Position numbers and translations under genes: made by a program. From contig NZ_QFLI01000014.1 in NCBI RefSeq assembly GCF_003202155.1, positions 62,001 to 126,000 on the forward strand: 64,000 nt of DNA, in the 5' to 3' direction. The notes below the pieces were generated by a model. The model had not been told where the DNA came from. It did no database searches and saw nothing but the letters and a program-made list of their open reading frames with translations. Positions 9,375 through 18,763 of the stretch are shown here, in pieces. The DNA comes from Marinifilum breve (GTDB taxonomy: Bacteria; Bacteroidota; Bacteroidia; Bacteroidales; Marinifilaceae). Every line of letters starts with the position of its first letter. Positions within the stretch are counted from its first letter, which is position 1.

Positions 9375-12050
9375 TTAAAAACGAACACTTAGGTTCACGA
9401 AATAAGTACGACCATAGTAGTAGTACAATTTATCTCCAAAATTACGATCTGAATCTACAGACGATCTACTCTGTTCGTATCCTCCGGTAGTAATATCTGT
9501 ATCATCCAAAACATTGTTTACACTTGCATTTAAAGAAATGTAGTAATCATTAATTTTCCATGATTTACCAACATTCAAATCTAAAGTGAAAGCTTCATCA
9601 AGCTGACGCTGATTGATCGTAGTATTCCAATCATCTGATCCTGGAGTAAGACCTTCAACTGCTTTAGAAGTTCTTCTTGCAGGATGGAAATCCAAGTATG
9701 TATCATCGTAATAATTGGCATTAATACCAGCCCACCAGTATTTAGGTGAAGAGTATTTTAATCCAACAGTAGCAGCTGTTTGCGGAGTTCCAGGAACATA
9801 GAAGTTCTTAGCATATACTGTATTGGTTTCACTTTCCAAGTCAATATCTACTGCAACTTCTTTCATTTCAGGTCTTGAATCATAAATATATTGACCTTTA
9901 GATGCTGCGAAAATCGCTGTTAAGGTCGGAGTTAATTTTGCTTCAACACCCAATTCAACACCCATGTGTTCTTTATCAATGCCTGTTAAAATTGCATTTA
10001 CAAAAGCACTTTGTCCATTCTGGAAGTTACTTGTAAAATAATTTCTAACTTGAGTTTGATCCTCGAAACGAGTGTAGAAACCTTTAATGCTTGCTTTAAC
10101 AAATGGTGAACGCAATTGGTAACCTGCATCGAAAGACATAATTTTTTCTTCTTCCAAGTTGTCAACCCATTTGTTTCGAGTTCTTGCTGATTCAAATGCA
10201 TTTCTCAAGAAAGGAGCTCTGGTTTGATAAGCAGCATTTGCAGTAAAATAGTTACGTCCGTTTAACTTGTAGGTTAAACCTCCTTTAACACCAAAGTTGG
10301 TGAAATCTTTCTTACTACTTTCTCCGTATGATTGATCAGCAAAGATAGCTTTTCTCATGTTACCTTCTCTCCACATTTTTGTCTGACTAACTTCAGCACC
10401 AATGTAACCTTCCCACTGGTTGTAAACAAAATCAGTTTGCGCAAAGAATCCTGCTTTTCTCAAATGAATATCGTAATCGAAACCAAAAGTATCACCTTCT
10501 TTTACTTTTCTATCCGGATTATTCAAATCGTTATCTCTCATTGAAGTTGGAGCATACTTGTCGTAATCCAATAAGTATTCAGCACCTAACAAATCGTCCA
10601 TTACATTAAAACGGCTACCAATGTAGTAAGTGTAATCCAATCCAGCTGTTAAATTCCAGTTGTTGTTAATTTCCTTGGTATATGTTGTATTGGCCATTAA
10701 CTGTTCAGCATCGTAACGATTCTCTTCCACATAGTACTGTGCATTAGGATCGTTGCTATTCACCTGGTACATTCTATCCCAATCGATGTGACGAACTTTT
10801 GGATCAGTTTTCCATAGTCTTGCAACCTCTTCAGGATTTGCTGAGTTACTAGGTAACTTATTGTAGTAGTCCGGACGTGGATCAGGAGCATTAAACCATC
10901 CTAATCTGGTGCTACCATTACGTCCAAATGTATATGAAACACCTGTTTTCAAATTGCTTTTCTCGTTGATTTTCCAATCGTGGTTCAACATGAAAACTGG
11001 TTGGTGAGACTTGCTCACTCTTGAATTTCTCTTATCGCCATTCTGATATCCCCAGTATGGGTTGTAGTAGTTATCGCCAACAAGATCGTAAACTTCCTGA
11101 GTTGATGCACCGCCTTTACCTCTTTCGCTAGGAGCTGCAAATACAGTAAAGTTTATGCTATGATTATCATTCAACTGCTTGTAAGCAGATAGGAAATAGC
11201 TGTATGCATCGTAAAAAGTAGCATCAACATATCCTTCATCTCCCCAACGGCGAGATCCAGATACTGTGAATGCCCATCCATTCTCCATTAATCCTGTTGA
11301 ATGAGTAGCCATTACACGGTTAGCGTAACTTTTGTTCGAGCGAGAGTAAACCAATTTGGTTCCTACTCTCTGGTCTTTTGCACTAGTGTTGATGTTTGTT
11401 GTTCCTCCAACACCGCCAAATCCAAAATCATTTGAACCTAGGCCATAATATATTTCCTGGTTACGAGTAGCATCGTTCAAACCACCCCACTTGTACCAGT
11501 ATCCTCTACCATTCTCCATGTCGTTCATCAACATTCCGTTCATACGGATGCTGGTATTGTCGGTGCTGTATCCACGAGTTTTGAATCGCAACTGACTGAA
11601 GACATAACCTGCATTCGAAACAAACACATCTTTTGAACTTGCCAACAAGCCAGAGATGTTCTCTTTCGAACCTTCATCATCTAATTCCTCATCGGTTAAG
11701 GAAGAAAAGTCGAAATCCTTTAAGGATTGACTCAAAGCGCTTGGCACCAATTCAACCACCTTAAGGTCAATTGTGCTTCCTGCGACAACATTTACTGCCA
11801 TCGACACGCTTTTAAAATCTTGTAAAATAAACTCCAGCAAGTGTTTGCCTTGCGGAACTTCAGAGATCAGAAAATTACCCTCAGCATCGGTAAAAGTACT
11901 TAAGTTGGTACCCAATACTTCAACCTTTACCTGAGATAGATAATTTCTGTCTACAGAGTTTCTCACCTTACCACTAACATTCCCGGTTTGGGCATGCAAT
12001 GCAAAAGATGACAGTACTCCCATTAGTAGAAACAGAAGAATCTTTTTCAT
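9375..12050 (-). CDS. TonB-dependent receptor with carboxypeptidase-regulatory-like domain
   Basis: An outer-membrane energised uptake channel of 892 residues. The start at 12050 (M-K-K-I-L-L-F-L-L) gives a proper signal peptide ending LHAQ; the frame extends upstream to 12125 but without signal character. An N-terminal beta-sandwich (~24-105) is followed by a plug containing M-N-D-M-E-N-G-R-G-Y-W and G-G-V-G-G-T-T-N-I-N-T, then the barrel, ending in F (S-V-R-F). There is no SusD; the DUF5689 lipoprotein follows directly. It is paralogous in plug motifs to the receptor at 16144-18720. The substrate is unproven; degradation products of extracellular DNA are the contextual guess. Confidence 0.92.
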   Translation of the reverse strand: MKKILLFLLMGVLSSFALHAQTGNVSGKVRNSVDRNYLSQVKVEVLGTNLSTFTDAEGNFLISEVPQGKHLLEFILQDFKSVSMAVNVVAGSTIDLKVVELVPSALSQSLKDFDFSSLTDEELDDEGSKENISGLLASSKDVFVSNAGYVFSQLRFKTRGYSTDNTSIRMNGMLMNDMENGRGYWYKWGGLNDATRNQEIYYGLGSNDFGFGGVGGTTNINTSAKDQRVGTKLVYSRSNKSYANRVMATHSTGLMENGWAFTVSGSRRWGDEGYVDATFYDAYSYFLSAYKQLNDNHSINFTVFAAPSERGKGGASTQEVYDLVGDNYYNPYWGYQNGDKRNSRVSKSHQPVFMLNHDWKINEKSNLKTGVSYTFGRNGSTRLGWFNAPDPRPDYYNKLPSNSANPEEVARLWKTDPKVRHIDWDRMYQVNSNDPNAQYYVEENRYDAEQLMANTTYTKEINNNWNLTAGLDYTYYIGSRFNVMDDLLGAEYLLDYDKYAPTSMRDNDLNNPDRKVKEGDTFGFDYDIHLRKAGFFAQTDFVYNQWEGYIGAEVSQTKMWREGNMRKAIFADQSYGESSKKDFTNFGVKGGLTYKLNGRNYFTANAAYQTRAPFLRNAFESARTRNKWVDNLEEEKIMSFDAGYQLRSPFVKASIKGFYTRFEDQTQVRNYFTSNFQNGQSAFVNAILTGIDKEHMGVELGVEAKLTPTLTAIFAASKGQYIYDSRPEMKEVAVDIDLESETNTVYAKNFYVPGTPQTAATVGLKYSSPKYWWAGINANYYDDTYLDFHPARRTSKAVEGLTPGSDDWNTTINQRQLDEAFTLDLNVGKSWKINDYYISLNASVNNVLDDTDITTGGYEQSRSSVDSDRNFGDKLYYYYGRTYFVNLSVRF

Positions 12051-12654
12051 GAAATTAAATAATTTGATTAGTACAGTTAGGTATTCGGAACTACCTACCT
12101 CTCCCCTGGTAAAAGCAAATTCCAAAAAACCACAAATTTGCTTTCAACGAAGTATTTGTTGAGGGATTATAAAATGGTGTGTTTTAACGATTGCAAAACT
12201 AACAATATTAATTACAATCTCATATTAAGAATAGGTTAATTTGATTAAGTAATACAATATCTGTTATCAACAGTGGCGTTTAGAGCATAACTTTTGACTA
12301 ACAACTACATATCAAAGATTAATGTAGTCTGAAGTCATTATTAAGATGTATAATTTAATACCTCGTCCTTATTCTATTTTGCACCAAAACCTTCAAGAAT
12401 TTACTTACAATGACAAAGATGTCATAAGAGTGCAATTCTTCTTTTCCTGATTTTAGATCCGCTACTAACTAATTCCGTTTTTATAATCGCCAAAAAAGCT
12501 TTAATATTGCAACGCAATTCGTTGCCAACCATTTTGACTGTAAAATCAATCTATTCTCCCCGATTGATTGGGATATTTTCCATTCCCTTGTTTTATATAG
12601 AAATTTAGAATCAAACTATTGCAGAAGCTTTTCTGCCATAATTACAGAATTCAC
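12051..12654. other. Gene-free divergent promoter region
   Basis: About 600 bases between the divergent TonB receptor and exonuclease/phosphatase genes. On the minus strand TAGTTTTG (12201 down to 12194) fits TAnnTTTG and would leave a ~140-base leader. No hairpin, ORF or repeat of note was seen. It probably holds both promoters and their control sites. Confidence 0.5.
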
Positions 12655-13704
12655 ATGATAAGAATGAGAACAATAGCAGCCTTATTATTGGCTTTTTTAA
12701 TGGTTTCATTTGGTGAGTCGTTCGCACAAAAGAAAGACTACCAAGTGGCCTGTGTAGGTTTTTATAATTTGGAGAACCTTTTCGATACAATTGACGATCC
12801 AAACAAACGCGATGAAGAATACCTGCCAGGAGGAAAAAGAAAATGGAGCAAAGCCAGATACGAAGACAAACTATTCAATATGGCTCACATCATTTCTCTA
12901 ATGGGTAAAAATGGTGTACAAGAAGGGGTGTCAATTCTTGGTGTTTCGGAGATTGAAAACCGCAGAGTATTGGAAGATTTGGTACAACAGTCTCCAATTA
13001 AAAACAGAAACTACCAAATTGCACATTTCGAATCGCCTGATAAGCGTGGTATTGATGTAGGTTTACTATACAACCCTGATCATTTTAAACTTTTGGATCA
13101 GAAGAAATACAAATTTCAACCGCTTAAAGAAAATGGAGATACGCTTTACACTCGCGATCAGTTATTGGTTAGCGGATTACTATTTGGCGACAAGGTTCAT
13201 GTAATTGTAAATCACTGGCCATCGCGATATGGTGGTGAAAAGAAAAGCCGTCCGAATAGAAATGGAGCTGCTGCAGTTACTCGTTCTATTGCCGATTCAC
13301 TTTTAAAAGATGATGCCAACGCAAAAATCTTTATCATGGGCGATTTAAACGACGACCCAATCAACGAAAGTGTGAAGAAAGTAATTGGTACCAAAGCAAG
13401 CAAAAAGAAGGTACAAGGAGGTTTATTCTACAACCCATGGGAAAATCTATACAAGAATGGTATTGGAACCCTTGCATACCGCGATAGCTGGAATTTGTTC
13501 GATCAAATTCTTCTTTCAAACCCTTTGGTACACACTAAAGGTGGATTCACTTACCTAAAATCGGAAATATTAAGAGAGAAATTCATGTTTACCGAGAGTG
13601 GACGTTACAAGGGATATCCTAAAAGAACTTTTTCATTTGACAACTACGTAGGTGGTTATAGCGATCACTTGCCAGTGTTTGTTTACCTTGTAAAGGAAAA
13701 ATAA
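12655..13704 (+). CDS. Exported endonuclease/exonuclease/phosphatase family protein
   Basis: A secreted hydrolase of the DNase I-like fold acting on phosphodiester or phosphomonoester bonds. The ATG at 12655 gives a signal peptide ending ESFAQ; the TTG at 12619 is rejected. Family residues are visible: F-Y-N-L-E-N-L-F-D (Asn), V-S-E-I-E-N-R (metal-binding Glu), N-H-W-P-S-R-Y-G-G (His), I-M-G-D-L-N-D-D-P (Asp/Asn) and Y-S-D-H-L-P-V-F-V (Asp-His pair). Length (349 aa) is typical. Divergent from the TonB receptor operon and beside two endonuclease I genes, it may finish digestion of surface DNA. It could instead hydrolyse other phosphodiesters. Confidence 0.9.
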   Translation: MIRMRTIAALLLAFLMVSFGESFAQKKDYQVACVGFYNLENLFDTIDDPNKRDEEYLPGGKRKWSKARYEDKLFNMAHIISLMGKNGVQEGVSILGVSEIENRRVLEDLVQQSPIKNRNYQIAHFESPDKRGIDVGLLYNPDHFKLLDQKKYKFQPLKENGDTLYTRDQLLVSGLLFGDKVHVIVNHWPSRYGGEKKSRPNRNGAAAVTRSIADSLLKDDANAKIFIMGDLNDDPINESVKKVIGTKASKKKVQGGLFYNPWENLYKNGIGTLAYRDSWNLFDQILLSNPLVHTKGGFTYLKSEILREKFMFTESGRYKGYPKRTFSFDNYVGGYSDHLPVFVYLVKEK

Positions 13705-13729
13705 AACACTGATAACTTTTATTTAGAAA

Positions 13730-13760
13730 GGCCGAATCCGTAATGGGTTCGGCTTTTTTT
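13730..13760 (+). terminator. Rho-independent terminator
   Basis: A 9-bp stem (13731-13739 with 13745-13753, one G-T pair) is followed by a T run, 25 bases after the exonuclease/phosphatase stop. Confidence 0.85.
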
Positions 13761-13847
13761 ATAAAGGTTTGAAAAGTTTGAATGGTAAAAAGGTTGTGAT
13801 ATTTAAAGGCCAATATTATTAACCTGAGTTCGATTTAAAATATTTTG

Positions 13848-13954
13848 GTGGGGGATCGCCACAAGTACTTGTGGGAGGTTGCCACTAACACTAGTGGGGG
13901 ATCGCCACTCGTACTGGTGGGAGCTTACCACTAGTACTTGTGGGACTCTACCAC
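13848..13954. repeat. Degenerate 23-nt tandem array of palindromic units
   Basis: Four full units and one partial, each starting GTGGG, begin at 13848, 13871, 13894, 13917 and 13940, an exact 23-base period. Each unit has a 15-base imperfect palindrome GTGGGRNNNYNCCAC and an 8-base spacer such as AAGTACTT, TAACACTA, TCGTACTG or TAGTACTT. Palindrome ends are conserved and centres vary. It lies 60 bases after the stop of the HU-like/DUF4469 gene, separated from it only by that gene's terminator. The period is not a multiple of three, so it is not a coding repeat. Confidence 0.9.
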
Positions 13955-13956
13955 AA

Positions 13957-13990
13957 AAAAATCCGGATACTTAATCAAGTACCCGGATTT
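13957..13990 (-). terminator. Terminator of the HU-like/DUF4469 gene
   Basis: AAATCCGG (13959-13966) plus TACTT pairs with AAGTA plus CCGGATTT (13983-13990). The A run at 13954-13961 gives T residues on the minus strand. Confidence 0.85.
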
Positions 13991-14013
13991 ACTCTAATAA
14001 CTTTTTCAAAGTT

Positions 14014-14727
14014 CTATTCAACAATTAGCACATGCTCAAATTGCGTTTTCCTTGGCTCTTTTACTACCGAATTGTTTGATGAATATTGCGTAACAATCTC
14101 CAACTCGTAATTACCTGCCTCTATAGAGGGAACCATCACCATTAATTGTTTTGGTTCGTTGGATATAATCTGATCGCATTTGTGACGTGTATTATCTGTT
14201 TGGTTAATAAGGTAAATACCAACAGAAGCATCATCACCAACAATTTTCAAACGGTTTCCTCTCACAATTATCACATTGTTAGGTGTGATATTACTGTCTT
14301 CACTCTCGCTTAAACTATCAATTACTTTTCCTACTACAGGCTCGTTGGTGAGAGTCCCAAGAATTTCTACATTGGTTTTCTTTAACTCTTCACGCAATTC
14401 AGTGCCAGAAGTAAAAGAAGCAATTAATCGGTGCTCTTCTGGATTGAATCGATCGGTAACTCCATTGAAAACACCATTTACGGTAAGGTGACCATGAAAC
14501 ACACCTGTATTCACACTATAGCCTTGCGCCATCTTTTCAATAATTACCTGATTGCTGCGCGTAAGGATATCAACAATGGTTGCTTCGTTAAGTTCCGAAC
14601 CACCTTTTATAATCTCTCTGGCAATATCCTGAAGTTTGAGGTTGCCCATTGGCTTTACCCTTGCATAAAAATCATTAGGACGAGGAGTTAAAACATTGTT
14701 TTGCAACCATAAATCTATTCTATTCAT
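14014..14727 (-). CDS. HU-like DNA-binding protein with C-terminal DUF4469 domain
   Basis: A 237-residue cytoplasmic protein without a signal peptide. Residues ~20-125 resemble the Bacteroidota HU/IHF-like N-terminal domain (K-L-Q-D-I-A-R-E-I, then V-N-T-G-V-F-H-G-H-L-T-V-N-G-V-F-N-G). Residues ~140-237 resemble the Ig-fold DUF4469 domain. Proteins of this build are numerous in Bacteroidota and their roles are largely unknown; DNA binding or nucleoid architecture is assumed from the fold. The gene is monocistronic with its own terminator. The 23-nt palindromic array just downstream is a plausible binding target, which is inference. Confidence 0.82.
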   Translation of the reverse strand: MNRIDLWLQNNVLTPRPNDFYARVKPMGNLKLQDIAREIIKGGSELNEATIVDILTRSNQVIIEKMAQGYSVNTGVFHGHLTVNGVFNGVTDRFNPEEHRLIASFTSGTELREELKKTNVEILGTLTNEPVVGKVIDSLSESEDSNITPNNVIIVRGNRLKIVGDDASVGIYLINQTDNTRHKCDQIISNEPKQLMVMVPSIEAGNYELEIVTQYSSNNSVVKEPRKTQFEHVLIVE

Positions 14728-14876
14728 AACTTAAAGTTTTAGTGATTTGATTAATATTCATTTTACACTAAACAAGTTCATACAGTTTACATACAATGTC
14801 AAGGATATTTATTATGTCATTAAACACAGGGGTTTATGCAATAAATATTTTATCATTTCGTTGCGCATCCATAAAA

Positions 14877-14907
14877 AAATCCCGAACCAACAATAGGTTC
14901 GGGATTT
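14877..14907 (-). terminator. Terminator of the TonB receptor/lipoprotein operon
   Basis: A stem AAATCCCGAACC (14877-14888) pairs with GGTTCGGGATTT (14896-14907). The adjacent A run reads as T on the minus strand. Confidence 0.88.
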
Positions 14908-14928
14908 AATATATCTAATGAAAGAAAT

Positions 14929-16125
14929 TTATTCTACTACAAGCACAAATTTATCTCCTTCTTTTTGGTAGCGTTTCTTAACACTGTTAGTCGCTCCACT
15001 GCTATAGAATTTATAAGTAACCTCAAACAAGGCTCCTTCTTCTGCATCAGGGAAACGAGTACTTAAAACATGATTAATTTTGGCCTGAAGAACATTCTCT
15101 ACCTCAACATCCTGATAAGTACCAGCTTTATCATCGTAATAACCAAAGTTCTTATACTTCTCATCACCTGTCAACTCATAGTCTGCATCGGCAAATTCAT
15201 AAGTAGTAATTACAATTATTTCCCATCCGGTCTTTGCTTTAAAAACAAACTTATCGTCAGATTCAACAGAAATATCAGTCACTGCATAATCTCCGGCATT
15301 CCAATCGTAATAAACCGATCCTTTCAAGCTCCAGTCAGTTCCATCGAACAAATAAACCACTTTGTCCTCGTTGTTTCCGTAGTACTTATACTTCACAGTA
15401 ACAATATCATCTGCCACGGCTTCCGGATATTTTGCAACAAGAAAATCAGGCAAATAATCTTCTGGATCATCATAACTAGAAAAATTATCATATTTACCAG
15501 GGCCATCACCCATTGAATCATAATCCTCACTAGCTAATTCATATGCATTTTCAACATCAAAACCTGCATTGGTTTTATCGGTTTTGGTCCAAACTGTACC
15601 ATCAAATTGATATTCCTGATATTTATCCACAGCTGTACGAAGCGTATATTTAATCACTACTTCATCGCCCTCTTCCTGTGAGTATTTGAATTTATCTTTC
15701 AAGAAAACAGAAACATAAGTATCCATTTTAGATTTACTTGAAAAATTAGCGTATTTCTGACCGAATTCCACAGTGTAATCCTCATCTTGTAATTCATATT
15801 CATCATCTTCTGAATATAAATCTGCAAAGAGAGCGGTACCATCCAGTGTATAGAATACATTAATCAGATTACCATCATTACTAGCATTAGCTGCATATTT
15901 CTCAGTTAAAATCTGAGGAATTAATGTTGCAGCTTCTTCTTTAGATGCAAACATATCAGTCTTTTCAACAATACTGTAATCGTCTTCTTCAAGAGTTAAG
16001 GTTTCAGGCATATCGATACCAGCAGCTTTTGCCTCTTCGTTTAATGTATCAATAAACTCATCGTTAGGATCACAAGCCGACAATAAAGCAACTGCACATC
16101 CCATATATAATAGTAACTTCTTCAT
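14929..16125 (-). CDS. Lipoprotein of four related repeats, partner of a TonB receptor
   Basis: A 398-residue acidic surface lipoprotein, lipobox cysteine C18 (L-L-S-A-C). I do not recognise a named family. Four internal repeats of roughly 75-90 residues are visible, at about 45-110, 112-190, 197-275 and 310-398. They share a D-Y-x-L/V lead, Y-x-N-F-S/G, a helix like Y-L-P-D-F-L-x-x-K-Y-P, then V-x-V-x-Y-K-Y-Y and F-D-G-T-x-W. It starts 18 bases after the stop of the TonB receptor gene and is surely co-transcribed. By position it replaces SusD as a surface ligand-binding or capping partner; this is inference. Confidence 0.8.
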   Translation of the reverse strand: MKKLLLYMGCAVALLSACDPNDEFIDTLNEEAKAAGIDMPETLTLEEDDYSIVEKTDMFASKEEAATLIPQILTEKYAANASNDGNLINVFYTLDGTALFADLYSEDDEYELQDEDYTVEFGQKYANFSSKSKMDTYVSVFLKDKFKYSQEEGDEVVIKYTLRTAVDKYQEYQFDGTVWTKTDKTNAGFDVENAYELASEDYDSMGDGPGKYDNFSSYDDPEDYLPDFLVAKYPEAVADDIVTVKYKYYGNNEDKVVYLFDGTDWSLKGSVYYDWNAGDYAVTDISVESDDKFVFKAKTGWEIIVITTYEFADADYELTGDEKYKNFGYYDDKAGTYQDVEVENVLQAKINHVLSTRFPDAEEGALFEVTYKFYSSGATNSVKKRYQKEGDKFVLVVE

Positions 16126-16143
16126 TTAATTCAATTTTAAAAT

Positions 16144-18720
16144 TTAGAATCTAACTTTTAAACGTATTGAAGCTGTACGGCCAAATCCATAATAACCATA
16201 AGCTGATCTCCAATCGTGATTTTCTCCATCAGTAGCATCAGAAAGATATTCGGTATTAAATACGTTAAATACGTTTCCGTATAAAGTCGACTCTAAACCT
16301 GCAATCTCGAAATCATATTTCACATTCATATCAAACAAGCCATAGTCAGGCATTTTCCATGCTTGGTTACGGTCATTGATGTCTGTTCTATCAGATACTT
16401 TAAAGTAAGAATACAAATCAGCGTAGTAATTGTAGTTCACTCCTAATTTAAGGTTGTTGAAAACCTGATAATCTAGACCGATAGCAGCAGTTGTTTGAGC
16501 TGCATCTCCTACCTTAAGGTCCTTAATATATACATTAATGGTTTCTTCTGAAGTATCGTCTCTGTCATCCATGTTTACACCATTTCCAACACCATCGCTA
16601 ACCCATTGCCAATCTCCTACAGAAGCCATACCCGTTAAAGTCAACTTGTCTGATAATTGATATCTTAAATCTAATTCAACTCCCATGTGAAGAGCATCCA
16701 GACCTAAAACATTAAATCTCCAATCATCACCACCTCTTTTTTCTGTAGTAGCTAAGGATTTATCCATCCATCTGGTATAATATCCATTGATATTAATAGC
16801 CAAATCACCAGAACGATATCCGTAACCTAGCTCTGCAGAATAAACTCTCTCATTTGCAGCATCTGGGTTAATATCATTCTTGTAATTTAAGAATACACTA
16901 TTAAAAAATGGTGCTTTCTCAAAATAACCAACATTAACAAACACATTGTGCTTCTCATTCAAGTTGTAATTTGCACCTGCCTTAACGCTATATCCTAAAA
17001 AATCTTGCCAAGAAGTTTTCTGCTCTCCTGGCTTATATTGGAAATAATCAATACGACGATATCTACTCTGAGTCACAGATGTTGCCACAAATGCACTTAA
17101 AGCATCTTTTTGGTATTCTGCTTGAGCAAATAATCCTCCCCACATGATTTCGCCATCATTATTATAGTATACTGCATCACCTTTCTTCAATCTTTGATCC
17201 TTATCTCTGTTCAGATTAACACCTTCTCCTTTGCTATTAACATCAAGAAAATATGAACCTCCAAGCAAGTCTTCAATTTCAGAACGATGCTCTCCGATAT
17301 AGTATCTTAAGTCTACACCACCAGATATTTTTAAATTTTCATTTAATTCTGTTGAGTAGTTAGACAACACACCATACCACTGGTGAGAGTTGATAGAGTT
17401 TGTGATAATTGCACTAGAACCAGATGTTGAAGCAGCATTGTCGGCAATAATTCCGTCAAAATCAATATGCCCTTCAGGAGTAACTCTAGTAGAACCAATA
17501 GAACCATCTGAATTATATCTCATCCAGTTTTTATCTGCCCCATATGTACTTCGTCCACCACCATCTGAAATAGAAGCATACACAGAAGTCGATAAAGTTG
17601 ACTTCTCGTTAATTTGCCAATAGTGATTTAAAGAAGCCTGTGGCTTGTGGTAGTAATTGTAGGCAGTATTGTAACGCTCTCCGTTTCTGTACCCATAGTC
17701 AAGGTTACGTTTAATACCATCTTTATGATTTTCATAATCTGCAATCTTACCTCTTGTGCTTCTTTGGTTATGCCATTGTGGAGCACCAAACACAGTGAAA
17801 GTTAAACGGTGATCGTCATTCAATTGTTTAGCTACTGATAAAAAATATGACCATCCTTCATAGTCTGTAGATTTCACATATCCATCACCAGTATTACGCG
17901 ACCCTAAAAATGAAATAGCCCAGCCATTATCCATCAATCCAGTAGACAATGTCAGCGATTGCTTTTCCATACCATCATTACCGATACCATAAGCAAAAGA
18001 CCCTCCTTTTTTAGCATCAGTCGAGTTAGTTAAGATATTAATCGTACCTCCAACAGCTGGCGTCGCTACTTTCGAAGCTCCTAAACCACGCTGAACTTGC
18101 TGGCTACGAGTAACATCAGAAAGTCCGGCCCAGTTCGACCAGTAAACTTTCCCATTCTCCATACCATTAATCGGCACTCCGTTAATCATCACACCGATAT
18201 TATTAGATTCAAAACCTCTTAAGTTAATTCTTGAATCACCATAGCCACCACCTGCTTTAGTAGCATAAACACCAGGAGTAGATTTTAACATTTCTGGAAA
18301 TTCTTGAGTACCCAATTTTTCCGCGATAATGGCAGGAGAAATTGTAGATACAGCAACTGGAGTTTGACGATCTACCGCCACAGAAGCCATTACACTAACT
18401 TCTTTCAAGCCAACAGCATCTGACTCAAGTTTAATGTTACCTAAATCCTGAGCTCCTGATAGTGCGATTTCCTTGTCAAGAAAACCAACGAAGCTAACTA
18501 CAATTTTTGATGTTCCTTGAGGCACTTGCAAAGCAAAAGAACCATCAAAACCTGAAACTGTACCTGAAGTTGTTCCTGGCACAACAATAGAAGCTCCTGG
18601 TAAACTCTCACCAGAACCTCCATCCACGACTACACCTTTTACGGTGGTTTGAGCAATAGCTGCAACGGACAGCATCAATACAGCCGCCATTGTCAAAATA
18701 CTTCTCATTGCATTTTTCAT
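16144..18720 (-). CDS. TonB-dependent receptor with carboxypeptidase-regulatory-like domain
   Basis: An 858-residue outer-membrane receptor, first gene of a two-gene operon. The signal peptide ends A-A-I-A-Q. An N-terminal CarboxypepD_reg-like domain (~25-105) has G-E-S-L-P-G-A-S-I. The plug (~120-230) carries N-L-R-G-F-E-S-N-N-I, N-G-V-P-I-N-G-M-E-N-G and V-G-G-T-I-N-I-L-T. The barrel ends I-R-L-K-V-R-F. Plug motifs match the receptor at 9375-12050 closely enough to suggest a common ancestor, while their partner lipoproteins are unrelated. The substrate is unknown. A small inverted repeat lies 28 bases before the start. Confidence 0.92.
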   Translation of the reverse strand: MKNAMRSILTMAAVLMLSVAAIAQTTVKGVVVDGGSGESLPGASIVVPGTTSGTVSGFDGSFALQVPQGTSKIVVSFVGFLDKEIALSGAQDLGNIKLESDAVGLKEVSVMASVAVDRQTPVAVSTISPAIIAEKLGTQEFPEMLKSTPGVYATKAGGGYGDSRINLRGFESNNIGVMINGVPINGMENGKVYWSNWAGLSDVTRSQQVQRGLGASKVATPAVGGTINILTNSTDAKKGGSFAYGIGNDGMEKQSLTLSTGLMDNGWAISFLGSRNTGDGYVKSTDYEGWSYFLSVAKQLNDDHRLTFTVFGAPQWHNQRSTRGKIADYENHKDGIKRNLDYGYRNGERYNTAYNYYHKPQASLNHYWQINEKSTLSTSVYASISDGGGRSTYGADKNWMRYNSDGSIGSTRVTPEGHIDFDGIIADNAASTSGSSAIITNSINSHQWYGVLSNYSTELNENLKISGGVDLRYYIGEHRSEIEDLLGGSYFLDVNSKGEGVNLNRDKDQRLKKGDAVYYNNDGEIMWGGLFAQAEYQKDALSAFVATSVTQSRYRRIDYFQYKPGEQKTSWQDFLGYSVKAGANYNLNEKHNVFVNVGYFEKAPFFNSVFLNYKNDINPDAANERVYSAELGYGYRSGDLAININGYYTRWMDKSLATTEKRGGDDWRFNVLGLDALHMGVELDLRYQLSDKLTLTGMASVGDWQWVSDGVGNGVNMDDRDDTSEETINVYIKDLKVGDAAQTTAAIGLDYQVFNNLKLGVNYNYYADLYSYFKVSDRTDINDRNQAWKMPDYGLFDMNVKYDFEIAGLESTLYGNVFNVFNTEYLSDATDGENHDWRSAYGYYGFGRTASIRLKVRF

Positions 18721-18747
18721 AAAATGAATTGTTAGGTTAGTAATAGT

Positions 18748-18763
18748 GTAGCAAAATTGCTAC
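18748..18763. promoter_or_regulatory. Inverted repeat before the TonB receptor start
   Basis: GTAGCAA and TTGCTAC arms separated by AA form an operator-sized palindrome in the leader of the receptor gene at 16144-18720. The function is unproven. Confidence 0.4.

Noticed and set aside
12655-12802. Alternative start for the exonuclease/phosphatase gene and an opposite-strand ORF
   Set aside because: The TTG at 12619 adds residues before the signal peptide; the opposite ORF is a shadow of the coding strand.
13848-13954. CRISPR-like array
   Set aside because: The 15-base palindromes and 8-base spacers are far below CRISPR size, the spacers resemble each other, and no cas gene is present.
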